Shown here: one piece after another, positions 42,691-52,853 of the stretch
How the letters are laid out: the number at the start of each line of letters is the position of its first letter
Numbering within the stretch: position 1 is the stretch's first letter
Source: CAILZL01 sp049840395
Lineage (GTDB): Bacteria > Pseudomonadota > Gammaproteobacteria > Steroidobacterales > Steroidobacteraceae
DNA: 64,000 nucleotides
Assembly (NCBI GenBank): GCA_049840395.1
Contig: JASGLD010000005.1
Location: 1,355,611 to 1,419,610, forward strand
Direction of reading: 5' to 3'
Program-made: the position numbers and the translations under genes
The notes under the pieces: model-generated
Databases searched by the model: none
What the model was told of the DNA's origin: nothing
What the model saw: only the letters and a program-made list of their open reading frames with translations

Positions 42691-43452
42691 TTGCAGTCAA
42701 CGCAACTCACGCCGCATCATATTGCGCTTGCTTCGTTGGTGCTGCTGGCTCACTACGTTTGGTTGCGCTATTTGGACGATGCCATGCGCATCATCGTGAC
42801 GCGCGCCGAATCGAAACAAATGACGCTGGTGTTTTTGCCGGGGACTGAGCCGGATGCGCCGAAATCTGCGTTGGCGATTAAACAAGCTGAGCTTTCGCCG
42901 TCACTTGCTACTACTCAATCTGAGTCGCAATCTGGCAGTAATGCGATTAGGCAACCAGTTACGCAGCAAGAATCGCCATCGAACGAGCCGGCTGGTCCGA
43001 TCTCGCAAAAAACGGATATCGAAACTGAAGCTATTGCCGATGAGGCGATGGCGAACGATCGGCCGGCGGTCGATTGGCAAGTTGAATCTGAGCAAGCATC
43101 GCGGAGTTTTGTGCAACGCAGGCTCGCTGAAAAAGCCGCAACGCCACGCGCCATGGGCAGTCGTAAAGCTGCTGTCGAGTCGAAAAAATCTAAATCCGAT
43201 TCCTTCGAATGGCGGCCTCAGGAAAAACGTGCCGGGTTTACCGGCGGCTTGCCCTATGTGCGTCTGGGTAAGAACTGTATGTTGGTGTTGGTTTTCATAG
43301 GTTGTGGTTTTGGCGGTTCGCCCGAGGCCAACGCGGCCAATGGTGATCTGTTCAAGGATATGCGCGACGAAGAATCTATCGATGCACAAGATTTTCAGGG
43401 GGAACCAGCCGGCGATGTTTCATCTGCAGCGGATGTGCCCCAGGCCCCCTAG
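42691..43452 (+). CDS. hypothetical membrane-associated protein
   Basis: Up to 253 residues from a TTG at 42691; the true start is unclear. There is one N-terminal hydrophobic helix (IALASLVLLAHYVWL), then a long Gln/Ser/Glu-rich low-complexity region, then a basic stretch (FEWRPQEKRAGFTGGLPYVRLG) and a second hydrophobic segment NCMLVLVFIGCGFGG, ending in an acidic tail. The plan (short helix, disordered spacer) faintly resembles TonB or energy-transducer proteins, but no motif confirms this. I do not recognise the family. Confidence 0.45.
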   Translation: MQSTQLTPHHIALASLVLLAHYVWLRYLDDAMRIIVTRAESKQMTLVFLPGTEPDAPKSALAIKQAELSPSLATTQSESQSGSNAIRQPVTQQESPSNEPAGPISQKTDIETEAIADEAMANDRPAVDWQVESEQASRSFVQRRLAEKAATPRAMGSRKAAVESKKSKSDSFEWRPQEKRAGFTGGLPYVRLGKNCMLVLVFIGCGFGGSPEANAANGDLFKDMRDEESIDAQDFQGEPAGDVSSAADVPQAP

Positions 43453-43495
43453 CTCTATGGTCTAGTATTCGCAATGAGATCCTCGGAGACCGACC

Positions 43496-44854
43496 ATGAG
43501 TTTCGATTTTGATCTGTTCGTCATCGGCGCCGGTTCGGCCGGTGTTAGAGCTGCGCGAATTGCGGCGGGATTTGGTGCAAGGGTGGCGATTGCAGAAAGT
43601 CGTTACCTGGGTGGCACCTGTGTCAATGTGGGCTGCATTCCGAAGAAGCTGCTGGCGTATGGCGCGCACTATCAGGAAGATTTCGAACAGGCTGAGGGTT
43701 TCGGTTGGACGACGCAGCAACTGCAATTCGACTGGCCGACGTTGATCGCCAATAAGAATCGCGAAATCGAAAGATTGAATGGCATCTATCGTGACTTGTT
43801 GGTGAATAGCGGCGTTACGATCCTGAATGGTCATGCGCGCTTTGTCGATGCGCATACGCTGGAAATCAATGGTCAGCGTGTCACTGCCAAATTCATTCTG
43901 ATCGCAACCGGTAGTTGGCCGCAGCACCCGGATATTCCAGGCGCCGAACATGCCATCACTTCTAATGAAGTATTTTTTCTCAAGTCCTTGCCTAAACGCG
44001 TGTTGATAGTGGGTGGTGGTTACATCGCCGTGGAATTTGCCTCGATATTCCATGGCATGGGTGCGCAGGTCGCGCAGCTGTATCGTGGCGAGTTGTTCCT
44101 GCGTGGCTTCGATCATGATCTGCGCACGCATCTACGCGATGAGTTATTGAAGAAAGGTTTGGATCTGCAATTCAACGCCGAGGTGGCGCGTGTCGACAAG
44201 CAAGCAGATGGCTCACTCTGCGTTACTTTGAAAGATCGGCGGCGCTACGAAACCGATTGCGTGTTGTTTGCCACAGGCCGGCGTCCCATGCTGGATAACC
44301 TTGGGCTGGAGAATTTGCGTGTTGCACGAGACGACAAAGGCTATATCAAGGTCGATGCTGCCTATCGAACCGACGAGCCATCCGTTTTTGCCATTGGTGA
44401 TGTGATCGGTGGTGTGCAATTGACGCCGGTGGCGCTGGCCGAGGGCATGGCGGTGGCGCGTCATCTATTTCGTCCCGATGAGTATCGGCCGGTTGACTAT
44501 CAATTAATTCCCACCGCCATATTCAGTCTGCCGAATGTCGGTACTGTTGGCTGGACTGAAGAGAAGGCGTGTGCGGCACGGTTGGCGGTAAAGGTCTATA
44601 TCGGTCGCTTTCGTTCGCTGCGTTTGACGCTGGGTGATTCGCAGGAGCGAACTCTGGTCAAGGTTGTGGTGGATGCTGCAACGGATAAGGTGCTGGGCTG
44701 CCATATGGTTGGACCCGATGCCGGTGAAATCCTGCAGGGCTTTGCCGTGGCCATGAAAGCCGGTGCCACCAAGCGCATGTTCGATGAAACCATCGGCATT
44801 CATCCCACCATTGCCGAAGAGTTCGTTACCTTGCGCAAGGCGGTGGGCGAATAG
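43496..44854 (+). CDS. gor: glutathione reductase
   Basis: 452 residues. FAD site FVIGAGSAGVRAARIAAGFG, redox disulfide GGTCVNVGCIPKK (Cys about 42 and 47), NADPH site VLIVGGGYIAVEFASIFHGMG, FAIGDVIGGVQLTPVAL, and the C-terminal catalytic GIHPTIAEEFVT. Reduces GSSG with NADPH in the cytoplasm. CVNVGC and the GIHPT His-Glu pair fit glutathione reductase rather than lipoamide dehydrogenase. It probably works with the GST and peroxidases elsewhere in the window. Confidence 0.94.
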   Translation: MSFDFDLFVIGAGSAGVRAARIAAGFGARVAIAESRYLGGTCVNVGCIPKKLLAYGAHYQEDFEQAEGFGWTTQQLQFDWPTLIANKNREIERLNGIYRDLLVNSGVTILNGHARFVDAHTLEINGQRVTAKFILIATGSWPQHPDIPGAEHAITSNEVFFLKSLPKRVLIVGGGYIAVEFASIFHGMGAQVAQLYRGELFLRGFDHDLRTHLRDELLKKGLDLQFNAEVARVDKQADGSLCVTLKDRRRYETDCVLFATGRRPMLDNLGLENLRVARDDKGYIKVDAAYRTDEPSVFAIGDVIGGVQLTPVALAEGMAVARHLFRPDEYRPVDYQLIPTAIFSLPNVGTVGWTEEKACAARLAVKVYIGRFRSLRLTLGDSQERTLVKVVVDAATDKVLGCHMVGPDAGEILQGFAVAMKAGATKRMFDETIGIHPTIAEEFVTLRKAVGE

Positions 44855-44961
44855 GCGGCAAAGCAAGACCGATCCGCAAAACAGTGCAAAGCCATGAATT
44901 CCGAGACGGCAAACAGGTAAGATAACTGCCCGTTTTCTTTTCCAGTTCAGGCATTCCGACA

Positions 44962-46089
44962 ATGGCACTCGTAGGTTTGGTGGGTTGGCGCGGTATGGTG
45001 GGCTCCGTATTGATGGAGCGCATGCAGGCCGAGAATGATTTTGCGTTGATCGAACCGCTGTTCTTTTCCACCTCGAACGCAGGTGGCGCGGCGCCGGCTA
45101 TGGCGAAAAACGAAACCAAGTTGCAAGACGCTTACAACCTCGAGCAGTTGAAGCGTTGCGACATCATCATTACCGCCCAGGGTGGCGACTATACCAGCGA
45201 TGTGTTCCCGCGCCTGCGTGCGGCCGGCTGGAACGGTCATTGGATCGATGCTGCTTCGACGTTGCGTATGAAAGATGACGCCGTGATCATTCTCGATCCG
45301 GTCAATCTGCCGGTGATCAAGAACTCGCTGGCCAAGGGCGGCAAGAACTGGGTCGGCGGCAATTGCACCGTGAGCTGCATGCTCATGGGCGTTGGCGCAC
45401 TGTACAAGGCCGGTCTGGTTGAATGGATGAGCACGCAGACTTATCAGGCCGCTTCCGGCGGCGGCGCGCAGCACATGCGCGAACTGCTGACGCAGTACGG
45501 CACGCTTAACGCGGAAGTGAAGGCGCTGCTGGCCGATCCTAAGAGCGCCATTCTGGAAATCGACCGTAAGGTCATTGCCAGGCAGCGTGCGCTGACCGGC
45601 GAAGAAACGGCCAACTTCGGTGTGCCGCTGGGTGGTTCGTTGATTCCCTGGATCGACAAAGATTTGGGTAACGGCCAATCCAAGGAAGAGTGGAAGGGCA
45701 TGGCCGAGACCAACAAGATCCTCGGCCAGGGTGAAGGTTTCGGTACTGCCGCAGTACCGGTCGACGGCTTCTGCGTGCGTGTCGGCGCCATGCGTTGCCA
45801 TTCGCAGGCGCTGACCTTCAAGCTGAAAAAGGATGTGCCCGTGGCCGACCTCGAGGCCATGATCGCCGCCGATAATCAGTGGGTGAAGGTGGTGCCCAAT
45901 ACCCGCGAAGCCACCATCAAGGACCTGACCCCGGTGGCAGTGACCGGCACCATGAACATCCCGGTGGGGCGTATCCGCAAACTGGCCATGGGGCCGGAGT
46001 ACGTGGGTGCCTTCACCATCGGTGATCAGCTGCTGTGGGGTGCGGCCGAGCCATTGCGCCGTATGTTGCGCATCCTGCTGGAAGCCTGA
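44962..46089 (+). CDS. asd: aspartate-semialdehyde dehydrogenase
   Basis: 375 residues of the Gram-negative (E. coli/Vibrio) type. NADP site VGLVGWRGMVGSVLMERM, catalytic Cys about 135 in VGGNCTVSCMLM, catalytic His in RVGAMRCHSQA, and C-terminal GDQLLWGAAEPLRRML. Converts aspartyl phosphate to aspartate semialdehyde for lysine, diaminopimelate, threonine and methionine. It precedes fimV, as in Pseudomonas. Confidence 0.97.
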   Translation: MALVGLVGWRGMVGSVLMERMQAENDFALIEPLFFSTSNAGGAAPAMAKNETKLQDAYNLEQLKRCDIIITAQGGDYTSDVFPRLRAAGWNGHWIDAASTLRMKDDAVIILDPVNLPVIKNSLAKGGKNWVGGNCTVSCMLMGVGALYKAGLVEWMSTQTYQAASGGGAQHMRELLTQYGTLNAEVKALLADPKSAILEIDRKVIARQRALTGEETANFGVPLGGSLIPWIDKDLGNGQSKEEWKGMAETNKILGQGEGFGTAAVPVDGFCVRVGAMRCHSQALTFKLKKDVPVADLEAMIAADNQWVKVVPNTREATIKDLTPVAVTGTMNIPVGRIRKLAMGPEYVGAFTIGDQLLWGAAEPLRRMLRILLEA

Positions 46090-46378
46090 ACGAGGTTCCT
46101 GATGCCAGCCGCTCGGCGTTTGGCGCCGGGCATGCAGGGCGGGCGCATATCGAAATGCGTCGCAAAATCAGCGTCGAGCGATGAGGGGAATTATTGTCAC
46201 ATCTGGCAGTTGTGATACTTATGCATGGGCATAAGCTGGGCAATTGTCTCGATGGACTCCAATCAATCGACATTCGCTCGGCATATGGGCAATCGGCTGT
46301 CACTCCTGGGGAGGGCGGCTGATCATGGGCAATGTGCGTGAGGGCGCGGCTGAAAACAGCGTCCAGAGCGCTGAAATC

Positions 46379-46407
46379 TTGGTGAAAAATTACGGGTAGG
46401 CTATAGT
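46379..46407 (+). promoter_or_regulatory. sigma70 promoter for fimV
   Basis: TTGGTG (46379-46384), 17-base spacer, TATAGT (46402-46407), 115 bases before the fimV ATG. The rest of 46090-46522 shows no gene. Confidence 0.6.
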
Positions 46408-46522
46408 CGCTTGCGTTAAGTCAAGTCGTGCGATAAACGACTCTCGGTTGCCGGTGCCATGTGGGATGGGCCGATGACTGGCTGGCCTAGCAAGCACCGC
46501 GGCTATTGTTCTAGGAGAGCTG

Positions 46523-49507
46523 ATGAATAAGAACGCCTTGCGCTTCCTCGTTGCGAGCGCACTGCTGTCGCCTGCCACTCTGTACGCCTTGGGCTTGGGT
46601 GAAATTCGCCTGAACTCGGCGTTGAATCAGCCCTTCGATGCCGATATCGAAGTGGTGAGTGCCAGCGCGGACGAATTGAGCAGCCTGAAAGTGGCGCTCG
46701 CCAGCGAAGACATGTTCCGTCGTTACGGTCTGGATCGTCCCAACTTCCTGTCGAATTTTAGCGTGCGAGTGGATTCGGCTAATGCCGGCCGCCCCATCAT
46801 CAAGCTGCGTTCGCCGAATGCAGTGACCGAGCCTTTCCTGAGTCTGTTGGTGGAAGTCAGCTGGACCGGTGGCCGCGTACTGCGCGAATACACGGTGCTG
46901 CTCGATCCGCCGGTGTTTGCGCCGGCTGCTTCGCAACAACAGGTGCTGACTCCGCGTGGTGGTGTAGAAACACCGGCGGTGGGTAGCGGCACGATTGAGC
47001 GTACGCCGGCGCCTGCTGCCGCGCCGGCAGCGCCTGCCTCGCCAGCGCCCAGCGCGCCGGCGCGTGCTGCCACACCCGCTGCTACTGCTGCGGGTGATAG
47101 CTACACGGTAAAGCCAGCCGATACGCTCTCCAAAATCGCCAAGGCCATCGGCAATGGGCGCGTAACTGATCGTCAGACCATGGTGGCGCTATATCGCGCC
47201 AATCCGCAGGCTTTCGATGGCAATGTAAATTTGCTGCGTTCCGGCAGCATTCTGCGTATTCCCGCCAGCGCCGAGATTGAAGCCATTTCCAATGCCGAAG
47301 CAGCGGCAGAACTCAGTCGTCAATATGGCGCGTGGCGCGCAACGCAAGGCACGAGTGGCGGCGCGGCTGAGAACACCGAACGTTTACGTTTAGTACCGCC
47401 TGCACAGGGCGGTGCAGGATCGGCACAGACACCTGCTGGCGGCACCGCTACCAATGGCCAGGTGCAGTCATTGCAGGCGCAGTTGGCTGAAGCGCGTCGT
47501 CTGTTGGATCTACGTAATGCCGAACTGGCGCAGATGCAGCAACGATTGGCTGGAGCCACCGGCATGGCCGCTGAAACTCCACCTGCGACGGCTAATACCT
47601 CGAGTAGTTCGGTTGCTGCTGAGCCGGCACCTGAAGTGGAAGCCGCTACTCCGGCTGTGGCTGCGGAACCTCCTGTAGATCAAGAGGCGGCTTCTTCCGT
47701 TTCATCGGCAGCGCCTGTCGCTGCGCCAACGCCGGCTCCTGCCGCAGCTGAGCCCGGGTTATTCGAGCGTATTTCGCAATACGGTCTGTGGTTGATCATT
47801 GCCGGCTTGGTGTTGATTGTTGCTTTGATTGCTTACTTCCGTCGTCGCCAGCAATTGGCTGACGAAGATTCCGGCGCCACGCTGACTGCGGGCGACTTTG
47901 AAGACCATATCTCGCGTAGTTCCACACGTCTGCGCGCCATGGATGAAGTAGAGCCCGATTTGGATACGGAGCAGGCATTCGATGCGGGCGCGACGCACGC
48001 GCCGACCTTTGCCGCTGAATCTCTACCGGAAATGTCGGAAGACACGCTGAGCAGCGAAACCGCGATTCATGTGGATCAGCAGGACGCCCTCGCCGAAGCC
48101 GATTTCCACATGGCTTATGGCCTGTACGACCAGGCTGCCGACATCGTCAAGCTGGCGGTGGAGCGTCAACCCGAGCGCCGCGATCTCAAGTTGAAACTGG
48201 CGGAAATCTATTTCGTATGGGGCAACCGGGATGCGTTCCTGGAAACCGCCCGCCAGTTGCACGACACGCAGGATCAGGCAACGCCGGGCGAATGGGACAA
48301 GGTGTTGATCATGGGCAAGCAGATTTGCCCGGATGAGTCGCTGTTTGCCGGCAGTATTTCCGGCTCGGGCGCCGCCGATAATGTCGATGTGAATCTGGAA
48401 GGCGGCGAACATCACGTCGATATCAATTTGTACGATGCGCCTTCGGGCGATCAACCGAAGTCCAATGTCGATTTCGAACTGGCTGCAACCGGCGCCCGCA
48501 TTGGCGGGGTTGATTCCGGTCTGGACTTCCTGCTGGATGAGCCGCAACGCGGCGTGGACGACGAGCCAACCCGCGAGGTCGATACTGCGCGCACCCAGGA
48601 AATGCCGACCATCGAGTCGCCATTCCTCAATGACCCGGGTTCGGCCACCATTGCGGAGAAATTCGATCAGGGACGTTTCGATCGCAACGAATTGAATATC
48701 GACCAGACCGCCGAGCTGTCGCTGGATGAAATAGGCCTGGATGTTTCCGAGCTGGAAAAAACCGGCACGGTGGATGATGACGAAGGTCATCCCATTGGCG
48801 ACGACGAGTTAACTCGCCTGGCTTCTTCGCTGGATCGTAATTTCGACCCCACCAGCGAAACCAAGACCATGCTGGCGCCGCATATGGACGACTTGATGGA
48901 GGGCGACTCGGAACTGAGTGGCAACACCATTACCGTTGAGGAAGTCGACTTCGGTGGTGACACCATTGAGCAGGCGCGACCGTCGGTGGACAGCACTGGC
49001 TTCACTGCCACGCAAAAGGTTGACGAGGACAGCTTCGATTTAAGTTCGGGTGACACCGCAGAGCAGCCGCGGCCGGGCACCAGCGAAACCGGCATTTTCC
49101 GCGCGACCCAGAAGATCGACATGGATCTCGACTATCTGTCGAACAGTCACGCAGCGGATGAAGGCGATACGCTGAAGAGCGAAGGTCGTGGCGAAACTGA
49201 AACCGACTTGTTCTCTGAAGAAGTATTCGGCGGTGCGTTAGGCGGCGAAGAAACCGAGGCGGATCGCGGCCTGCACGACACCAACGTCACCGAAGTCAAT
49301 GCGCCTGAATTTGCCAGTGGCGAATTCGAATTGCCGGAGATGGAACCGGCTACCATGAGTGAAGTAGGCACCAAGCTGGATCTTGCCCGCGCCTACATGG
49401 ACATGGGCGATCCCGATGGCGCGCGCAGCATTCTGCAAGAAGTGCTTGAAGAGGGCAGCGGCAGTCAGAAACAGGAAGCGCAGCGCTTGCTGGATTCGAT
49501 TGGATGA
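46523..49507 (+). CDS. fimV: FimV pilus/polarity protein
   Basis: 994 residues. Signal peptide, then the FimV N-terminal domain (GLGEIRLNSALNQPFDADIEV, FRRYGLDRPNFLSNFSV), a Pro/Ala-rich spacer, a peptidoglycan-binding LysM domain (YTVKPADTLSKIAKAIG), a coiled-coil segment (LQAQLAEARRLLDLRNAELAQMQQ), one membrane helix (YGLWLIIAGLVLIVALIAYF, about 420), and a long very acidic cytoplasmic part with TPR-like AEADFHMAYGLYDQAADIV and the C-terminal FimV domain (LDLARAYMDMGDPDGARSI). It organises the cell pole, type IV pili and cAMP signalling. AGGAG precedes the ATG. Confidence 0.95.
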   Translation: MNKNALRFLVASALLSPATLYALGLGEIRLNSALNQPFDADIEVVSASADELSSLKVALASEDMFRRYGLDRPNFLSNFSVRVDSANAGRPIIKLRSPNAVTEPFLSLLVEVSWTGGRVLREYTVLLDPPVFAPAASQQQVLTPRGGVETPAVGSGTIERTPAPAAAPAAPASPAPSAPARAATPAATAAGDSYTVKPADTLSKIAKAIGNGRVTDRQTMVALYRANPQAFDGNVNLLRSGSILRIPASAEIEAISNAEAAAELSRQYGAWRATQGTSGGAAENTERLRLVPPAQGGAGSAQTPAGGTATNGQVQSLQAQLAEARRLLDLRNAELAQMQQRLAGATGMAAETPPATANTSSSSVAAEPAPEVEAATPAVAAEPPVDQEAASSVSSAAPVAAPTPAPAAAEPGLFERISQYGLWLIIAGLVLIVALIAYFRRRQQLADEDSGATLTAGDFEDHISRSSTRLRAMDEVEPDLDTEQAFDAGATHAPTFAAESLPEMSEDTLSSETAIHVDQQDALAEADFHMAYGLYDQAADIVKLAVERQPERRDLKLKLAEIYFVWGNRDAFLETARQLHDTQDQATPGEWDKVLIMGKQICPDESLFAGSISGSGAADNVDVNLEGGEHHVDINLYDAPSGDQPKSNVDFELAATGARIGGVDSGLDFLLDEPQRGVDDEPTREVDTARTQEMPTIESPFLNDPGSATIAEKFDQGRFDRNELNIDQTAELSLDEIGLDVSELEKTGTVDDDEGHPIGDDELTRLASSLDRNFDPTSETKTMLAPHMDDLMEGDSELSGNTITVEEVDFGGDTIEQARPSVDSTGFTATQKVDEDSFDLSSGDTAEQPRPGTSETGIFRATQKIDMDLDYLSNSHAADEGDTLKSEGRGETETDLFSEEVFGGALGGEETEADRGLHDTNVTEVNAPEFASGEFELPEMEPATMSEVGTKLDLARAYMDMGDPDGARSILQEVLEEGSGSQKQEAQRLLDSIG

Positions 49508-49540
49508 TGAGCCAATACTAGACATCGGTCTTGTTATCGA

Positions 49541-49567
49541 AGGAGCCGCTGTAGCGGCTCCTTTTTT
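49541..49567 (+). terminator. rho-independent terminator after fimV
   Basis: AGGAGCCGCT pairs with AGCGGCTCCT and runs into TTTTTTA. Confidence 0.9.
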
Positions 49568-49632
49568 ATTGCTTCTGCTTTTTTTAAGTGCCGGTTTTAA
49601 AATGCCGGTTCATTCACTGTAGCCGGTTGCTC

Positions 49633-50487
49633 ATGCCACGCATTGCCCTGGGATTGGAATACGACGGTAGCGCCTTCGCCGGCTGGCAGGCGCAGCTGCA
49701 TGCGCCGAGCATTCAATCCTCTGTGCAATCGGCGTTGTCGTATGTGGCCAATCATCCGGTCAATATCATTTGCGCGGGTCGTACCGATGCCGGTGTGCAT
49801 GCGACCATGCAAGTGGTGCACTTCGATACGCCGGCGGTGCGTTCCGAACGCGCCTGGGTAAGGGGTGTCAGCACCAATATGCCCGACAGCATCAGTGTCC
49901 TGTGGACTCGCGAAGTGAATGAGGATTTCCACGCGCGTTACTCGGCGCTGGCGCGCAGTTATCGCTACGTCATTCTGAATCGCACGCCGCGGCCTGCGTT
50001 GCTGCGCGAGCGGGTTTGTTGGTTGCGCGAACCGTTGGATGCCGAGCGCATGCACTTGGCGGCGCAGGCCTTGGTGGGCGAGCATGACTTCAGTTCATTG
50101 CGTGCGGCGGAATGCCAGTCCAAATCGCCTATTCGCCGTTTGTATCGCATTGCCGTGACGCGCGTGCATGAATACGTGGTCATCAATGTGACCGCCAATG
50201 CCTTTCTGCATCACATGGTGCGCAACATTGCCGGGGTGTTGCTGGCGGTGGGCTGTGGTGATCAACCGGTGGAGTGGCCGGCTGCGGTGCTGCGTCTGCG
50301 CGATCGCGCCCAGGCCGGAATCACCGCGCCGGCATCAGGGTTGTACCTGTTTGGGGTGCACTATCCAGCCCTGTTTTCCTTGCCCAGTACCGCTGGCGCC
50401 ACGGCCTGGCCGCCCGGCCCGGTGTTAACCGAGGCCGAGAGCCGGGCGGCAGTGCCGGCTGAAAGACCGGTTTTTAACCGTCCCTAA
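49633..50487 (+). CDS. truA: tRNA pseudouridine(38-40) synthase TruA
   Basis: 284 residues. LGLEYDGSAFAGWQ, catalytic Asp about 52 in CAGRTDAGVHA, FHARYSALARSYRYVILN, and HHMVRNIAGVLLAVG, all TruA blocks. It modifies U38-U40 of the tRNA anticodon arm. The ATG at 49633 gives the family start MPRIALGLEYDG. trpF, often between truA and accD, is absent here. Confidence 0.95.
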   Translation: MPRIALGLEYDGSAFAGWQAQLHAPSIQSSVQSALSYVANHPVNIICAGRTDAGVHATMQVVHFDTPAVRSERAWVRGVSTNMPDSISVLWTREVNEDFHARYSALARSYRYVILNRTPRPALLRERVCWLREPLDAERMHLAAQALVGEHDFSSLRAAECQSKSPIRRLYRIAVTRVHEYVVINVTANAFLHHMVRNIAGVLLAVGCGDQPVEWPAAVLRLRDRAQAGITAPASGLYLFGVHYPALFSLPSTAGATAWPPGPVLTEAESRAAVPAERPVFNRP

Positions 50488-50570
50488 ATGGCCAAATTGA
50501 AAAATGCAAGGCTTGCTCCCGGGTGCACAAGCAGTGATCATCGCCGCCACGATTAATTCGAGACGTACCC

Positions 50571-51443
50571 ATGACCTGGTTTGAAAAGATCATTCCCTCG
50601 CGTATCAAGACCGAGCGCCGTACTCGTTCGGTCCCCGAGGGCCTGTGGATCAAGTGTTCGGCCTGCGATGCCGTGCTGTATCGCGCCGAGCTGGAGCGCA
50701 ATCTGCACGTCTGCCCGAAATGCAGCCACCACATGCGTATCGGTGCACGCGAACGTCTGGAACGTTTTCTCGATACCGATACCGGTGTGGAACTGGCCGA
50801 CAAGGTGCAGCCGGAAGATCCGATGAAGTTTCGCGATACCAAGAAATATCGTGATCGTCTCACTCAGGCGCAGAAGGCCACCGAAGAAACCGATGCGTTG
50901 GTGGTATTGGCCGGTAAGTTGCTGGACAGCGATGTAGTGGCCTGCGCCTTCGAATTCGAATTTCTCGGCGGTTCGATGGGCTCGGTGGTGGGCGAACGTT
51001 TTGTGCGTGCCGTGGATTACTGCCTCGAGCATCGTCAGCCGTTGATCTGCTTCTCGGCCAGTGGTGGCGCGCGTATGCAGGAAGCCATGTTCTCGCTGAT
51101 GCAAATGGCCAAGACCAGTGCGGCGTTGGCGCGTATGGCGCAGGCGCGTTTACCGTTTGTGTCGGTGTTGACCGATCCCACCATGGGTGGTGTGTCTGCC
51201 AGTCTGGCCATGTTGGGCGATGTAAACATTGCCGAACCGCGCGCACTGATCGGCTTTGCCGGCCAGCGCGTAATTCAGCAGACGGTGCGCGAGACTTTGC
51301 CTGAAGGTTTTCAGCGCAGCGAGTTTTTGCTGGAGCATGGCGCAGTGGACATGATTGTCGATCGTCGCGACATGCGCGAGCGTGTGGCGCAATTGCTCAG
51401 TGCATTCATGGGGCAGCCGACACCGGTGTTGCCTACCGCCTGA
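50571..51443 (+). CDS. accD: acetyl-CoA carboxylase carboxyltransferase beta subunit
   Basis: 290 residues. N-terminal zinc finger with CSACDAVLYR and CPKCSHH. The carboxyltransferase fold has FEFLGGSMGSVVGERF, SGGARMQEAMFSL, DPTMGGVSASLAMLGD and GFAGQRVIQQT. With AccA it moves the carboxyl group from biotin to acetyl-CoA, the first step of fatty acid synthesis. The truA-accD-folC order is the standard gamma and beta arrangement. Confidence 0.97.
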   Translation: MTWFEKIIPSRIKTERRTRSVPEGLWIKCSACDAVLYRAELERNLHVCPKCSHHMRIGARERLERFLDTDTGVELADKVQPEDPMKFRDTKKYRDRLTQAQKATEETDALVVLAGKLLDSDVVACAFEFEFLGGSMGSVVGERFVRAVDYCLEHRQPLICFSASGGARMQEAMFSLMQMAKTSAALARMAQARLPFVSVLTDPTMGGVSASLAMLGDVNIAEPRALIGFAGQRVIQQTVRETLPEGFQRSEFLLEHGAVDMIVDRRDMRERVAQLLSAFMGQPTPVLPTA

Positions 51444-51467
51444 CCTACGGCTTACATAGCGTAAACG

Positions 51468-51495
51468 GGCCGGTCTTGTACCGGCCTTTTGTTTT
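51468..51495 (+). terminator. rho-independent terminator after accD
   Basis: GGCCGGT-CTTG-TACCGGCC (one bulged base) followed by TTTTGTTTT. It lies before folC, so folC must have its own promoter or depend on readthrough. Confidence 0.8.
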
Positions 51496-51556
51496 GGCGG
51501 CGATCGCGCGTTGCGCGGCGTTTCATGTAGGCGATTTGTTTGATTCGGGAATGAAC

Positions 51557-52825
51557 ATGCGTTTCACGCAGTTGGCAGAGTGGTTGGCTTGGCAGGAGGG
51601 GCTGCATCCCAGCGCCATCGATATGGGGCTGGAGCGCATTCGCGTCGTGCTGCAACGTCTGCAAGTCGCGCCGCCGCGCTGTCCGGTGATTACCATTGCC
51701 GGCACCAAGGGCAAGGGTTCGTGTGCGGCATTGCTGGATAGCATGCTGCGCGCTGCGGGCTACCAGGTAGGCCTGTTTACCTCGCCACACCTGCGTCAAT
51801 ACAACGAACGCATTCGCATCAATGGGGTCATGGTCACCGATGCTGAGTTATGCGCCGCATTCGAACGCATCGATCAGGCGCGCGGTGAAATTTCGCTGAC
51901 CTATTTCGAGTTCAACACCTTGGCGGCCTTGCTGTGCTTCGACGCTGCAGCGTTGGATGTCTGGATACTTGAAGTAGGCATGGGTGGGCGCTTGGATGCG
52001 GTGAACGTGGTCGATGCCGATGTGGCTATCGTGACCTCTATCGGTTTGGATCACACCGAATGGTTGGGTAGTGACCTGAACAGCATTGCCCGTGAAAAGG
52101 CCGGCATTTTTCGCGCGGGTCGTCCGGCTTTATTCGGCAGTTCGGATATGCCGGAAGCCATTCAGCAGGTGGCGGAACAAGTTGGCGCAGTGTTGCTGCG
52201 CGCCGGCCAAGATTTCAGCTATGCGCAGCAGTCATCGCAATGGAGTTGGCAGATGCAGCAGCAACGCCTGGAGGACCTGCCTTTACCGGCACTCTCGGGC
52301 GAGGTGCAATTGGCCAATGCCAGTTGTGTGCTGGCTGCGCTGTATCTATTGCGCGACCGGCTGCCCATCGACCGCAAAGCTATTGAGCAAGGTTTGCGCC
52401 AGGTGCAATTGCTGGGGCGTTTGCAGCGCATCCAGCATGCTGGAGCCGAGTGGATTTTGGATGTGGCGCACAACGCCTTGTCGGCCAGCGTGCTGGCGCA
52501 ACATCTTGCTAGCTTGCCGCGGCTACGCACTTTGGCAGTGATGGGCATCATGGCCGATAAGGACATTGATGGCATGGTGCAGGTGTTGAGTTCTCACATT
52601 GATGCATGGTTGCCAGTGGCGCTGCCCGGTACGCGCGCGTTGTCCGTTACCGCGCTGACGGAGCATTTGCGTAGCGCCAAAGTAAATGTACTGCCAGCCT
52701 GTTCGACATTGCCTGCTGCTTTTGCCGTTGCCGAATCCTGCTGTGCCGATGAGCAGTATCAACGCGTGTTGGTGTTCGGCTCATTCCTGACAGTTGGGCC
52801 GGCGCTCGATTGGCTGGCGCTTTGA
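51557..52825 (+). CDS. folC: dihydrofolate synthase/folylpolyglutamate synthase
   Basis: 422 residues. ATP loop ITIAGTKGKGSCAALLDSML, then LFTSPHLRQYNERIRING, LEVGMGGRLDAVNVVD, DHTEWLGSDLNSIAREKAGI and ILDVAHNALSA. Mur-ligase-type enzyme that adds Glu to dihydropteroate and folates. The ATG at 51557 follows GGGA by 6 bases; the neighbouring ATG at 51551 is possible. The SPOR gene starts 28 bases after its stop. Confidence 0.95.
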   Translation: MRFTQLAEWLAWQEGLHPSAIDMGLERIRVVLQRLQVAPPRCPVITIAGTKGKGSCAALLDSMLRAAGYQVGLFTSPHLRQYNERIRINGVMVTDAELCAAFERIDQARGEISLTYFEFNTLAALLCFDAAALDVWILEVGMGGRLDAVNVVDADVAIVTSIGLDHTEWLGSDLNSIAREKAGIFRAGRPALFGSSDMPEAIQQVAEQVGAVLLRAGQDFSYAQQSSQWSWQMQQQRLEDLPLPALSGEVQLANASCVLAALYLLRDRLPIDRKAIEQGLRQVQLLGRLQRIQHAGAEWILDVAHNALSASVLAQHLASLPRLRTLAVMGIMADKDIDGMVQVLSSHIDAWLPVALPGTRALSVTALTEHLRSAKVNVLPACSTLPAAFAVAESCCADEQYQRVLVFGSFLTVGPALDWLAL

Positions 52826-52853
52826 TCTGTCGGTCTCGCTATACTCCCGCGCC

